A DNA stretch of 64,000 bases from JAAXQD01 sp963790095 (lineage in GTDB: Bacteria > Desulfobacterota > Desulfobacteria > Desulfobacterales > UBA11574): contig CAWBNO010000022.1 of assembly GCA_963790095.1 (NCBI GenBank), forward strand, positions 186,001 through 250,000. The letters run 5' to 3'. Positions 42,269-50,394 of the stretch are shown here, piece after piece. Within the stretch, counting starts at the first letter, position 1; each line of letters starts with the position of its first letter. The notes below the pieces were generated by a model that saw only the letters and a program-made list of their open reading frames with translations, made no database searches and was not told the origin of the DNA. A program made the translations under genes and the position numbers.

Positions 42269-43447
42269 TCTATAATTCGCATTAATCCTGACATAGTCTA
42301 CGGAAAAATCGCACGTCAATATTGAACCGGAACCGCTGCCGGAGTTCAGATCAATGGCTACGGTAAATTCCGGCCGTTTTAAAACCTTTGTGGCTTCAGC
42401 CTCAACGATTTTTCCTTGACCCATACCGGCTTTCACCATCTGAATATCATCAAAGTAGACATCGATCTTATACGGATCTATTTGGACACCGGCCCGGCCC
42501 ACAGCACCGGCGATCCGTCCCCAATTGGCATCCTCACCGAAAAATGCCGTCTTTACCAGGGGAGAATGGGCAACCGTATCGGCAACTTTTTGGGCATCAG
42601 AATCCGATGGCGCATTCCGAACCATTATTTCCACCAGCTTTGTCACGCCCTCACCGTCTCTGACCAACTGTTTGGCCAAATCCAAAAAGATTTCATCTAA
42701 AATCTTCTGAAAAATATCTTTTTGGGCCGGGCTTTGGATAACAGCACCCGACAGACCGTTGGCCATGACCAGCACCGTATCGTTGGTACTGGTATCCCCA
42801 TCGATGGTGATTCGGTTAAAAGACCGGTTTACTCCCTTCACCAAAATCTCTTTTAAAACATCCGAAGATATTTTGACGTCGGTACAGACAAAACAGAGCA
42901 TGGTCGCCATATCCGGCCGGATCATTCCTGCGCCCTTGGCAACACCGGTAACGGTAAGCGTTTTCCCGTCCACAACCCCTTGTGCCGAGACCATTTTGGG
43001 CACGGTATCTGTGGTCATCATCGATCTGGCAAGATCCGGAATTCCTTGGGATTCAAGTGAATCGACCAGGGTGGGTATGGCGGCATTAATTTTTTCGATG
43101 GGCAGCGATTCTCCAATAACACCCGTTGAAGCCACAAGCACCAGGTCCTCTGAAATCCCGAGTTCAGATGCTGCCAAATTTGCCATGGTTTCTGCGTCAC
43201 GGAGTCCCTGTTCACCGGTACAACAATTGGCGTTGCCGCTGTTGACAATAATGGCCTGACAGACCCCCGTTTTTATCCGCCGGCGGTCAAGAATCACCGG
43301 TGCCGCCTTCACCTGATTTTTGGTAAACACCCCGGCAACCGTGGCCGGAACCTGTGAAACCAAGAGACCGAGGTCTTTTTTGCCTGTTTTCTTGAGACCG
43401 GCGGCCACGCTGGCAGCTTTAAAACCCGAACATATGATATTGTTCAT
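42263..43447 (-). CDS. argJ: Bifunctional ornithine acetyltransferase / N-acetylglutamate synthase
   Basis: 394-residue ArgJ, which moves the acetyl group from N-acetylornithine to glutamate in cyclic arginine synthesis. The precursor is cut autocatalytically before the Thr in 'KGAGMIRPDMATMLCFV' ('ATM'), where the new N-terminal Thr is the nucleophile. Other signatures: 'NSGNANCCTGEQGLRDA', 'STGVIGESLP', 'ITIDGDTSTNDTVLVMANG', 'GRAGVQ' and the C-terminal 'DFSVDYVRINANYRS'. Length normal. Single gene, no other arg gene adjacent. Its last codons lie in the edge of repeat family A. Confidence 0.96.
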   Translation of the reverse strand: MNNIICSGFKAASVAAGLKKTGKKDLGLLVSQVPATVAGVFTKNQVKAAPVILDRRRIKTGVCQAIIVNSGNANCCTGEQGLRDAETMANLAASELGISEDLVLVASTGVIGESLPIEKINAAIPTLVDSLESQGIPDLARSMMTTDTVPKMVSAQGVVDGKTLTVTGVAKGAGMIRPDMATMLCFVCTDVKISSDVLKEILVKGVNRSFNRITIDGDTSTNDTVLVMANGLSGAVIQSPAQKDIFQKILDEIFLDLAKQLVRDGEGVTKLVEIMVRNAPSDSDAQKVADTVAHSPLVKTAFFGEDANWGRIAGAVGRAGVQIDPYKIDVYFDDIQMVKAGMGQGKIVEAEATKVLKRPEFTVAIDLNSGSGSGSILTCDFSVDYVRINANYRS

Positions 43448-43474
43448 ATTTATTTATCCTTTATCGTCCTAACG

Positions 43475-43543
43475 AATTTGAAAAAACCTCAAAATCGAGC
43501 AATTTTGGAGCGAGCAAAATCAGACTTTTTACAAGTTTATCAA
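43475..43543 (-). repeat. Dispersed repeat family B, copy 3 (one end degraded)
   Basis: On the minus strand, 'ttgataaacttgtaaaaa' and 'gtctgattttgctcgctcc' match copy 1; the opposite inverted end is degenerate. It lies just upstream of argJ. Confidence 0.7.
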
Positions 43544-43884
43544 GATTTAGTCTTAAATTTTATTTGACAGAATCCCGCAACATTGTCAATCTGCATAATA
43601 AAACATAGGTTGATCGGTTCAGGGTTCAACGTTCCGGGTTGGAAAAATCCCAGACAGCTCGCATCAATGTGATACTGGCTTCATCGTGGTTCCAAAACCA
43701 TTCCACCCAACAGGTTATGACAGGACTCCGGAATTTAATCAAAAATTTCGGTTAAATTGATTGCAGCCCTTGAACTTTGAACCCAGAACCTGGAACCGAG
43801 CCCTTAGATGAAAGCATCATCGTTGGATTATGCTGTATGCGATAACTTTTTCAATGGACTGAATTGATACGTTGGGCAGTAAGT

Positions 43885-43910
43885 GTTCAGGGGGCGCGCT
43901 CCCCCTGAAC
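43885..43910 (+). promoter_or_regulatory. Perfect 10-bp hairpin in the leader of the small selenoprotein gene
   Basis: GTTCAGGGGG (43885-43894), loop CGCGCT, CCCCCTGAAC (43901-43910). No T-run follows on the plus strand, so it is not a standard terminator. It ends 18 bases before the ATG at 43929 and may influence translation or RNA stability of the following genes. The rest of 43544-43884 shows no gene, only low-complexity 'ggttcaacg'/'gaacccagaacctgg' repeats. Confidence 0.55.
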
Positions 43911-43928
43911 ATCTTCCTTGGATGAACT

Positions 43929-44111
43929 ATGGAAAAAATTTTAGCTCAATGCCCCTCATGTGGCAGACAACTGGCTATCCAAAAATTGTGACGGCGGGTG
44001 GTCTTGCGCTGCAGGTCCTGCAACGCCGAGTATCCCCTGAGTGAATTCGTCGATTCCATGGACGATTTTTTGGAAACCCGACTTGCCAACATACCCTGTG
44101 ACCGGCTCTAA
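43929..44111 (+). CDS. Small CxxC protein with in-frame TGA, probable selenoprotein
   Basis: A 60-codon frame from ATG 43929 to TAA 44109-44111 interrupted only by TGA at codon 21 (43989-43991). Before it: 'MEKILAQCPSCGRQLAIQKL'. After it: 'RRVVLRCRSCNAEYPL' and 'SEFVDSMDDFLETRLANIP', ending 'CDRL'. Both sides are protein-like and carry one CxxC each, forming a zinc-ribbon-like pair with the TGA residue between them. A SECIS-like hairpin follows (44006-44026). I therefore read TGA as selenocysteine. I recall a family of small dual-CxxC proteins with Cys or Sec variants in Desulfobacterota, but cannot verify it here. Twelve bases separate it from truA, implying one transcript. Alternative: a simple nonsense mutation. 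Confidence 0.7.
44006..44026 (+). promoter_or_regulatory. SECIS-like hairpin
   Basis: GCGCTGCAG (44006-44014), loop GTC, CTGCAACGC (44018-44026): eight pairs with one C-A mismatch. The apex 'gcaggtcctgc' is nearly that of the E. coli fdhF SECIS, where 'gcaggtctgc' exposes GGU. The GGU begins 23 bases after the TGA, within the range for bacterial SECIS elements. Confidence 0.65.
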
Positions 44112-44123
44112 CCCAAATCTCTC

Positions 44124-44861
44124 ATGCAGAACTTCAAAATTATCATCGAGTACGATGGCGGCGCTTACCACGGCTGGCAGCGTCAGGCCACGGACCGAAC
44201 CATTCAGGGTGAAATTGAGAACGCACTGATGACCATGACCGGCAACAAGGTCACTGTGACCGGCTCCGGCAGGACCGATGCCGGTGTTCACGCCTATGGC
44301 CAGGTGGCCAATTTCCGATGCAAAACGTCATTGGGTCCTGAAGTTTTTCAAAATGGCCTCAACAGTCTTTTACCCGAGGATATTGTCATAAGGTCCTGCG
44401 AACCGGTTTCTGAGAAGTTTCATGCTCGATACGATGCAAAAAGCAAAACGTATCACTACAGGATGTTGAATCGACGGCTTCCTGGCGCCATTTTCCGGCA
44501 GTACGCCTGGCATATCCGGAAAAAACTCGATCTGAATGCCATGGAAATCGCACTTCGTTATGTCGTCGGCCGCCATGATTTCAAAGCATTTGAAGGGTCG
44601 GGAAGCCCCAGAGCCAGCACCGTACGGTGTGTTATGAATTCAAACCTTGTGGAAACCGACGATGGATATCTGGTTTTAAGAATAGAAGGCGCCGGGTTTC
44701 TTAGATTTATGGTGCGGAATATTGTGGGGACACTTGTGGATGCCGGTCTCGGTAAAATCACCCCCGGCGACGTTGAACGGATACTCGCTTCAAAGGATCG
44801 TAACCTTGCAGGGATAACTGCCCCTGCACATGGATTATTCCTGATGGAAGTCAAATATTGA
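44124..44861 (+). CDS. truA: tRNA pseudouridine(38-40) synthase
   Basis: 245-residue TruA, forming pseudouridine at positions 38-40 of the anticodon arm. The catalytic Asp lies in 'VTGSGRTDAGVHAYGQVAN'. Further signatures: 'FKIIIEYDGGAYHGWQRQ' at the start, 'FHARYDAKSKTYHYRMLN', 'GRHDFKAFEGSGSPRASTVR' and 'GAGFLRFMVRNIVGTLVDAG'. Normal length. It follows the probable selenoprotein gene by 12 bases. Cytoplasmic homodimer in the family. Confidence 0.97.
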   Translation: MQNFKIIIEYDGGAYHGWQRQATDRTIQGEIENALMTMTGNKVTVTGSGRTDAGVHAYGQVANFRCKTSLGPEVFQNGLNSLLPEDIVIRSCEPVSEKFHARYDAKSKTYHYRMLNRRLPGAIFRQYAWHIRKKLDLNAMEIALRYVVGRHDFKAFEGSGSPRASTVRCVMNSNLVETDDGYLVLRIEGAGFLRFMVRNIVGTLVDAGLGKITPGDVERILASKDRNLAGITAPAHGLFLMEVKY

Positions 44862-44945
44862 CGGACTGCTTCCCAAATCATTTTTCGCCGGCGCTGAAAC
44901 GTTTCCATGCCCCCTCAAAGAGATGTCTGTTTGGACAACGGCCGG

Positions 44946-46796
44946 TTAACCCCTGTTTTTCATATTTTGGATCTGTTCATTATAATATGAGATAACCTCT
45001 CTTCGGTTCAGCATTCCGATAAGAATACCATGATCCTCGTCTTTTACCACAGGAAGGCTGTCGATATTTTTAATGGTAAACTTTTGCAAAACCGTATTCA
45101 AATCTTCCGAAGGTGTTGTTAATATGATGTCAAAGGTGGCAACATCATTCATCACCACAAGGCTTCCTATGCCGGGAGTGAAGAGTACGGATCGGATGTC
45201 CGTACTGGAAAATATCCCCACCAGTCTGTTATACTGATCGACAACTGGAAAATAGTGCTGCTTTGTCTCGGGGAAAAATCCTCTGAAATCTCTAAATATC
45301 ATGGTCTGGGGAATGACGTCCACCTTTTTCACAAGATGCATCAGGTCTTTCACCCTGATGGCCTGCAGAATATCCACGAAGAAATCTCCTGCATGGGCTG
45401 GAGAGTCGATCTTGCTTTTGACCTGTTTTTCATAGATGGTCCACTTTCGCGCTGCAAGATAAGATACCGAACATACCAGAAGGCTGGGAAGAAGCAGATG
45501 ATATGAGTTGGTCATTTCGCTGACAAATATGATGGTTGAAATGGGCGTATTTGAAACCGCCGTAAAAAAACCTGCCATGCCCACCACAACAAACGCCCCG
45601 GGCTCGGTGACGATACCCGGCATAATCTGATGGAACATCTTCCCCACCGCACCGCCCATGGCGCCGCCAATCACAACGGACGGACCAAAAACCCCGCCGC
45701 TGCCCCCGGAGCCGATGGAAAAAGATGTGGTCAACACCTTGCCGACGGCGAGAAAAAGTAAAAACGGAATCGTCAGTTCATTGTGTATGGCTTGCTGAAC
45801 AAACCCGTACCCAAAGGCCAGGGTCTGGGGTAAGAAGAAGCCCACCAGACCGGTACAGAGTCCACCGATGGCAGGTTTGAAGTGATTGGGAATTTTGATG
45901 GCCTTTGAAATTTTGATGACACCATAAAACGTTTTAACGTAAAAAATCCCCACCCCCACAAGAACCAGGGAAAGCACCAGATAAGGACCCAATTCCAATG
46001 GATTGCGGAATACAAAATCCGGCGATTCGAACAGAGACCCCCATCCGAAAACCAGACAAAACAGACAGTAGGCCACCACCGATGAAATGCCGGCAGGAAT
46101 AATGACCTCAGGCTCGAACTCCGGATCACGGTACAACACCTCGGCGGCAAAAAGCGCGCCGGCCAGCGGGGCGCGAAAGATACTCCCAACCCCGGCCCCG
46201 ACCCCGGCAGCCATCATGATTCGCCGTTCCCGGTCCGAAAGTTTCAATACGGTTGCCAGATATGAGCCAAAACCGGCTCCGATTTGAGCGATGGGGCCTT
46301 CCCGCCCGCCGGAACCGCCGGTGGTCAGTGTCAGGGCGGACGCAATGGTCTTGATAATCGGGACCCTACCCCGTATAAAGCCGCCTTTTCTGTGGTAGGC
46401 GTCAATGGCAGCGTCCGTGCCGTGACCTTCGGCTTCGGGGGCATAGGTGTATACCAGCCATCCGCTCAGAAGGCCGCCGAAGGCCGGAAGGAAAAAGAGA
46501 AGGAGGGGGTTAAACGGGGTACCCGTGGGCGGCATGAGATGATGCTCCCCGGCCGGAGCCGGGGGCCGGTAGCCGGCAAGTAAATCCAAAAAAAAGTGTA
46601 CACCGAGCCGGCACAGGTAATGAAAAACAACGGAACCGAGTCCTGCGATAATACCGATTAATACAAAATAGAGCGTCCATTTTCCGGCCTGTGCGATATT
46701 AATTGACCGCTCTTTTCCGGCAAAGGCTCCGATAATATTTTTTAAACGGTTCAATAGTCCCACCAGATTGCGTATTCCACGAGATACTGAGCACAT
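44946..46796 (-). CDS. ClC-family chloride channel with CBS domains
   Basis: 616 residues. Residues about 30-450 form the ClC membrane fold with the anion-site motif 'TGGSGGREGPIAQIGAGFGS' (gating Glu in Gly-Arg-Glu-Gly-Pro) and 'GSGGSGGVFGPSVVIGGAMG'. Two C-terminal CBS domains (about 490-605, 'VKDLMHLVKKVDVIPQTMIF', 'DVATFDIILTTPSEDL') likely sense nucleotides. At the position of the internal proton glutamate the sequence is 'LFAAEVLYRD', suggesting Val, as in true channels, not in H+/Cl- exchangers. That alignment is by eye. Inner membrane. Single gene. Confidence 0.92.
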   Translation of the reverse strand: MCSVSRGIRNLVGLLNRLKNIIGAFAGKERSINIAQAGKWTLYFVLIGIIAGLGSVVFHYLCRLGVHFFLDLLAGYRPPAPAGEHHLMPPTGTPFNPLLLFFLPAFGGLLSGWLVYTYAPEAEGHGTDAAIDAYHRKGGFIRGRVPIIKTIASALTLTTGGSGGREGPIAQIGAGFGSYLATVLKLSDRERRIMMAAGVGAGVGSIFRAPLAGALFAAEVLYRDPEFEPEVIIPAGISSVVAYCLFCLVFGWGSLFESPDFVFRNPLELGPYLVLSLVLVGVGIFYVKTFYGVIKISKAIKIPNHFKPAIGGLCTGLVGFFLPQTLAFGYGFVQQAIHNELTIPFLLFLAVGKVLTTSFSIGSGGSGGVFGPSVVIGGAMGGAVGKMFHQIMPGIVTEPGAFVVVGMAGFFTAVSNTPISTIIFVSEMTNSYHLLLPSLLVCSVSYLAARKWTIYEKQVKSKIDSPAHAGDFFVDILQAIRVKDLMHLVKKVDVIPQTMIFRDFRGFFPETKQHYFPVVDQYNRLVGIFSSTDIRSVLFTPGIGSLVVMNDVATFDIILTTPSEDLNTVLQKFTIKNIDSLPVVKDEDHGILIGMLNRREVISYYNEQIQNMKNRG

Positions 46797-46829
46797 CGAT
46801 TGGCAAACTCGATCCGGTATTAGAATCAG

Positions 46830-48140
46830 TTAGCTTTTCAAATCCTCCACTCCTTGAAGAACAATATTGAAAAGTTCAGGGATTTCGTTTTCTTCCAGGC
46901 AAGAAAAAGCGACTCTCAAATCCTTCTCTCCGATGGAGATAAGCCCGACCCCGTATTTTTCCAGCAAGTGGACCCTGAGTGCCTCGGCATTCACAGATTT
47001 TAACCGGACACACATAAAATAACCGGAATTAAATGGATACACATCCCAGGCATCTTTGAATTTGGAATCCGAGAGAACTTCTTTTACGCGAATGGCCCTA
47101 TCTTTAAGTATTTTAAATTTTTCTTCTTTTTCAGCCGTATAGTTGTCGTCCTGCATAGACTTCAGTACAATGGTTTGACCCAGATGGGACGCATTGGAAA
47201 TAGCCCCCCGGATACTTCCGGCAGTCTTTCTTTCCAGTGCATCGTAAACCCCCTTTTCGTCACCGTCTATCACACACCCGTAGGTTATAAACCCGACTCT
47301 CAAACCCCAGACAAAATTTTCCTTTGTAGCGCCATCGAGTTTTACGGCAAGGAGCCTGGGATGCCGGTCACATAGGGATGCAAAAAGCGATTCTTTCATG
47401 GTCTGGTCTTCATAGAAAAGTCCGAAATAGGCGTCATCCATAGCCGCAATGACATTTGTACCTTCATCAGCGATAGAAGTAAGGATTTCGACAATTCGTT
47501 CCCCCTCTTCAACCGAGACAGTATAACCGGTAGGATTGTTTGGGAAATTCAATAAGACACAGATCTTATCACGCTTTTTGGCTTCAGCTCTGATGGTTTC
47601 CTCAAACCCTGGGAGATTAAACCCTCCCTTTTCCGAAAACATGGGATAATATCTTATGACCGCCCCTTTTCTGACGTTCAGAGCCATGTTGTAGTTTCCC
47701 CACATCATATCCGGCAAAACAACCACATCATCGGGGTCTAACCAGACGTCCGCGAAGGTGCTTATGGAATGGGTAATGCCACATGTGACCACCGGAAGGC
47801 TCATGCTTTTTCCGGCAAGAGACGGGTTTTTTATAAACAGGGAATCCAGCCAAATTTTTCTTAACGCCGGAATCCCAAAAGAAGGTGCATAGGTTAGCGA
47901 CGCTGCAGGCCGGATACCGCAAATGGAACCCATCACAGAAGGGAAAATCATGGTTCTCCCCTTTTCAGTAGCGATCCCGATGGTGGCATTTAACTTGTGA
48001 GCTTTTTCCTTGGCCTCAGCGCTTTGACTCAAGATCCCTTTAGGGAAAAAAAGATTTTTTCCCACATCAGACAACATTTCCATAAGATACGGATTTCCTT
48101 TTTCAATGATCTGATTAAGGGATTGAGCAATAGGGTTCAT
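46830..48140 (-). CDS. Class I/II aminotransferase, substrate unknown
   Basis: 436-residue PLP-dependent fold-type I aminotransferase. 'SLTYAPSFGIPALRKIWLD' starts the cofactor domain, 'LLNFPNNPTGYTVSVEEGER' carries the substrate-contacting Asn, 'AAMDDAYFGLFYED' the cofactor Asp and Tyr, and the PLP lysine lies in 'VKLDGATKENFVWGLRVGF'. The C-terminal 'LRVAFSCLEENEIPELF' has the carboxylate-binding Arg. This longer form is common in anaerobes, and I cannot name its substrate. Upstream, 'aaggagg' precedes the ATG at 48140 by about 8 bases. Single minus-strand gene. Confidence 0.88.
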   Translation of the reverse strand: MNPIAQSLNQIIEKGNPYLMEMLSDVGKNLFFPKGILSQSAEAKEKAHKLNATIGIATEKGRTMIFPSVMGSICGIRPAASLTYAPSFGIPALRKIWLDSLFIKNPSLAGKSMSLPVVTCGITHSISTFADVWLDPDDVVVLPDMMWGNYNMALNVRKGAVIRYYPMFSEKGGFNLPGFEETIRAEAKKRDKICVLLNFPNNPTGYTVSVEEGERIVEILTSIADEGTNVIAAMDDAYFGLFYEDQTMKESLFASLCDRHPRLLAVKLDGATKENFVWGLRVGFITYGCVIDGDEKGVYDALERKTAGSIRGAISNASHLGQTIVLKSMQDDNYTAEKEEKFKILKDRAIRVKEVLSDSKFKDAWDVYPFNSGYFMCVRLKSVNAEALRVHLLEKYGVGLISIGEKDLRVAFSCLEENEIPELFNIVLQGVEDLKS

Positions 48141-48304
48141 AACTTTAACCTCCTTGAATATGGAATAATTGGAATTCGTTTTTTAACAATATATATATAA
48201 ATTACAATAAATCTTATAGTTTAGGCATAAAATATGTCAAGTGAAAAGCGTCTGAAAAATCAGGAAGATAAAAAGTGCCGAAAGTCCGGATCGGAATTGA
48301 CGGG

Positions 48305-48338
48305 CAAAAAAAACCCCGCCCTGTCATAGAGCGGGGTT
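48305..48338 (-). terminator. Rho-independent terminator of the PxxKW gene
   Basis: AACCCCGC (48312-48319) with GCGGGGTT (48331-48338), followed on the minus strand by a long T-run ('ttttttttgccc'). It lies 22 bases after the stop codon. Confidence 0.92.
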
Positions 48339-48360
48339 CATTTCCGAATAGAAAGCAACA

Positions 48361-48639
48361 TTACTTGTTTCCTCTCTTGGATGCTTTGAGCGGATTTATT
48401 TTCGTCGCCGATGTAGAGGAAGTTTTGGTAACATGGGAAGCGAAATTGCAGTCCCCGTTTTTCCATTTTAACGAAGGGTCAGGGCATGCTGTGCAGTACC
48501 ATTTGGTTGAAAATTCAGCGCTTCGGTTGCAGCCGTTACACTTCTCTACAGTCTCGTGACAAATTCCGCCATTGTATGAACACCCTTTTGCGGTCATAAA
48601 AGGGCAGTCAAAGCCTGCTCTAATTGTTGTACAAACCAT
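48361..48639 (-). CDS. PxxKW family cysteine-rich protein
   Basis: 92-residue Cys-rich protein. Ten Cys are spaced in pairs: 'MVCTTIRAGFDCPFMTAKGC', 'ICHETVEKCNGCNRS', 'WYCTACPDPSLKWKNGDCNF'. The 'PDPSLKW' block matches the named PxxKW family of Desulfobacterota, whose function is unknown. The Cys pairs suggest a metal or Fe-S site. The last 25 residues are Ser/Thr/Lys-rich and probably flexible. I use ATG 48639, with 'aaaggggg' 8 bases upstream; a GTG at 48648 is in frame but sits on that site. Strong promoter, leader terminator and 3' terminator make it a single-gene unit. Confidence 0.88.
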   Translation of the reverse strand: MVCTTIRAGFDCPFMTAKGCSYNGGICHETVEKCNGCNRSAEFSTKWYCTACPDPSLKWKNGDCNFASHVTKTSSTSATKINPLKASKRGNK

Positions 48640-48659
48640 TGGAATCACCCCCTTTCAAA

Positions 48660-48704
48660 AAAAAATCAAAAAAAAGGCCTGGGGACTTTCGTTCCCGGCC
48701 TTTT
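48660..48704 (-). terminator. Intrinsic terminator in the leader of the PxxKW gene
   Basis: AAAAGGCC (48672-48679) with GGCCTTTT (48697-48704), extended inward by GGGGAC/GTTCCC around a four-base loop. On the minus strand it is followed by two T-runs (8 and 9) and then directly by the ribosome site 'aaaggggg'. It lies between promoter and start codon, so it should act as an attenuator. Confidence 0.75.
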
Positions 48705-48729
48705 GGATCCATGTCGAAAAAGCTCACGA

Positions 48730-48758
48730 AATATAAACAGGCAAATAACGCTTGTCAA
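48730..48758 (-). promoter_or_regulatory. Sigma-70 promoter of the PxxKW gene
   Basis: Minus strand -35 TTGACA (48758-48753), 17-base spacer, -10 TATATT (48735-48730). Transcription should start near 48723, giving a leader of about 84 bases that contains the terminator hairpin. Confidence 0.75.
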
Positions 48759-49173
48759 TAAAAAACTGTAATATTTTTACCCTTTGAAAATGTGGAAAAC
48801 GAATCGGCCTGCACCCCGGTTGAAAGAAATTTTTTCGCGCTACATCGATGCCCAGAAAAGTCAACGAGGGTTGGCACTGTTGAATACAACTAAATTTTTC
48901 ATAAAACCGTAACAAAAGAACTGTTGATTTTTTGTTTAAAAATTGAAAAATTGTCAGGTGTGGATCGTTGGAAAATTTAACAATTTACATCTTTTTCAAT
49001 ATTGATAGTTCGGTAAAAAGTTAAAAGTTAAACGTGAAAAGTCTATATGTTGTGCAATATTGCTTATTAATCTACTAAATGTAGTCGTTTTACATTTCAC
49101 GTTTCACTTTTTACAAATTTATCAATATTGTTAATTGAAATATCACAGATAGCCATTATAATTAGCTATCTTT
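48759..49173. other. AT-rich intergenic stretch
   Basis: No gene seen. Bases 49015-49115 hold inverted copies of an 'aaagttaaacgtgaaa' motif that is also present near 3405-3430. The minus frame 48724-48915 is not accepted because it contains the promoter. Confidence 0.4.
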
Positions 49174-49211
49174 GCGGAAAAGGTCCATTTCTGGATGGAA
49201 ACCAATTATCA
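49174..49211 (+). repeat. Dispersed repeat family A, copy 3 (right edge only)
   Basis: 'gcggaaaaggtccatttctg' followed by 'gatggaaaccaatta' matches the right edge of copies 1 and 2. It lies just upstream of the kdsD start and lengthens its open frame artificially. Confidence 0.7.
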
Positions 49212-49232
49212 ATAGCAGAGGAAATATCCCAG

Positions 49233-50207
49233 ATGGTCATAAAGCAAGCTGTTGAAGTTTTAAAAATAGAGGCCGAAGGCCTTCTGAAACTGGCGGAACG
49301 TATTGATCACAACTTTTCTAAAATGGTGGAACTGATTTGCCGATCCAAGGGCCGTTTAATCCTGAGCGGCATGGGCAAATCCGGACTGGTGGGCCGGAAA
49401 ATTGTCGCAACGCTAAACAGCACAGGAACACGGTCGCTCTTTTTACATCCAGCCGATGCCATGCATGGAGATCTCGGCATCGTCGGTTCGGATGATATAT
49501 TTATTGCACTCTCCAACAGCGGTGAAACCGACGAACTCAATGTCTTGGTGCCGAGTATCCGAAAATTCGGATGCACCATCATTGCCTTTACCGGAAATAA
49601 AAATTCGACCCTGGCAAAACAGAGTGACATCGTTATTGATGTTGCCGTAGAGCGGGAGGCTTGCTCCCTGGGCCTTGCCCCGACGGCAAGCACCACGGCC
49701 CTTCTCGCCATGGGGGATGCCCTTGCCGTTGTTCTGAGCAACAAAAAACATTTTAACTCGTTTGATTTTAAAAAGATTCATCCCGGCGGGATTCTGGGCC
49801 AGCGGCTTTCGAGCAAGGTAAAAGACATCATGTTAACCGGCGAGTCGGTTCCCCAGGTTCCTGAGGGCACCACCATGAGAGACGCCGTCCGAGAAATCGA
49901 TCGCCTGGAGTTGGGGGTAACCTTCGTCATCAAATCTGACGGCACCCTGGCCGGCATCATCACAGACGGCGACTTGAGACGCCTGATCGCCAAAAACAAA
50001 CCTATTATCGATCTAACCGTCGAAGATGTTATGACAAAAGATCCCTGGACCGTCCACCTGGATTCTCCGGCCTATGATGCCTTGAACTTGATGGAACAAT
50101 ACCAGATCACGGTGCTCCCCATCACCGACGCCAACCGAAAGGTTCGGGGAATTTTGCACCTGCATGATATCTTAGGGAAAGGGGAATTCAAATTCAATGG
50201 GACCTAA
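49233..50207 (+). CDS. kdsD: D-arabinose-5-phosphate isomerase
   Basis: Converts ribulose-5-phosphate to arabinose-5-phosphate, the first step towards Kdo of LPS. The N-terminal SIS domain has 'LILSGMGKSGLVGRKIVATL', 'PADAMHGDLGIVG', 'ALSNSGETDELNVLV' and 'LGLAPTASTTALLAMGDALA'. Two CBS domains follow (about residues 195-315, 'LGVTFVIKSDGTLAGIITDG', 'DVMTKDPWTVHLDSPAYDAL'). I start at ATG 49233 ('MVIKQAVEVL'), giving 324 residues as usual and 'agaggaaa' 8 bases upstream; the frame back to 49128 runs through a repeat. KpsF is a paralogous alternative. Confidence 0.93.
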   Translation: MVIKQAVEVLKIEAEGLLKLAERIDHNFSKMVELICRSKGRLILSGMGKSGLVGRKIVATLNSTGTRSLFLHPADAMHGDLGIVGSDDIFIALSNSGETDELNVLVPSIRKFGCTIIAFTGNKNSTLAKQSDIVIDVAVEREACSLGLAPTASTTALLAMGDALAVVLSNKKHFNSFDFKKIHPGGILGQRLSSKVKDIMLTGESVPQVPEGTTMRDAVREIDRLELGVTFVIKSDGTLAGIITDGDLRRLIAKNKPIIDLTVEDVMTKDPWTVHLDSPAYDALNLMEQYQITVLPITDANRKVRGILHLHDILGKGEFKFNGT

Positions 50208-50394
50208 TCGGGATCATCCGAGGAGTGGGTTGCATTGTCTTATATCGTAAAAAGAATCCCCATCTCCGGAGCTTATCCGACCCTGGAGGGCTGATCCGCC
50301 TGAAGGGTTATAAAAGGCTTGCTGAAGTCTTTCTGCAGGGAACGTACTCGCTGTTTTAGTTCAACCTTGAGAACCACGTAAAAAAGAGGACGTC

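Noticed and set aside
49128..49232. N-terminal extension of kdsD
   Set aside because: The extension crosses a repeat fragment and has no ribosome site; ATG 49233 gives the normal family length with a good site.
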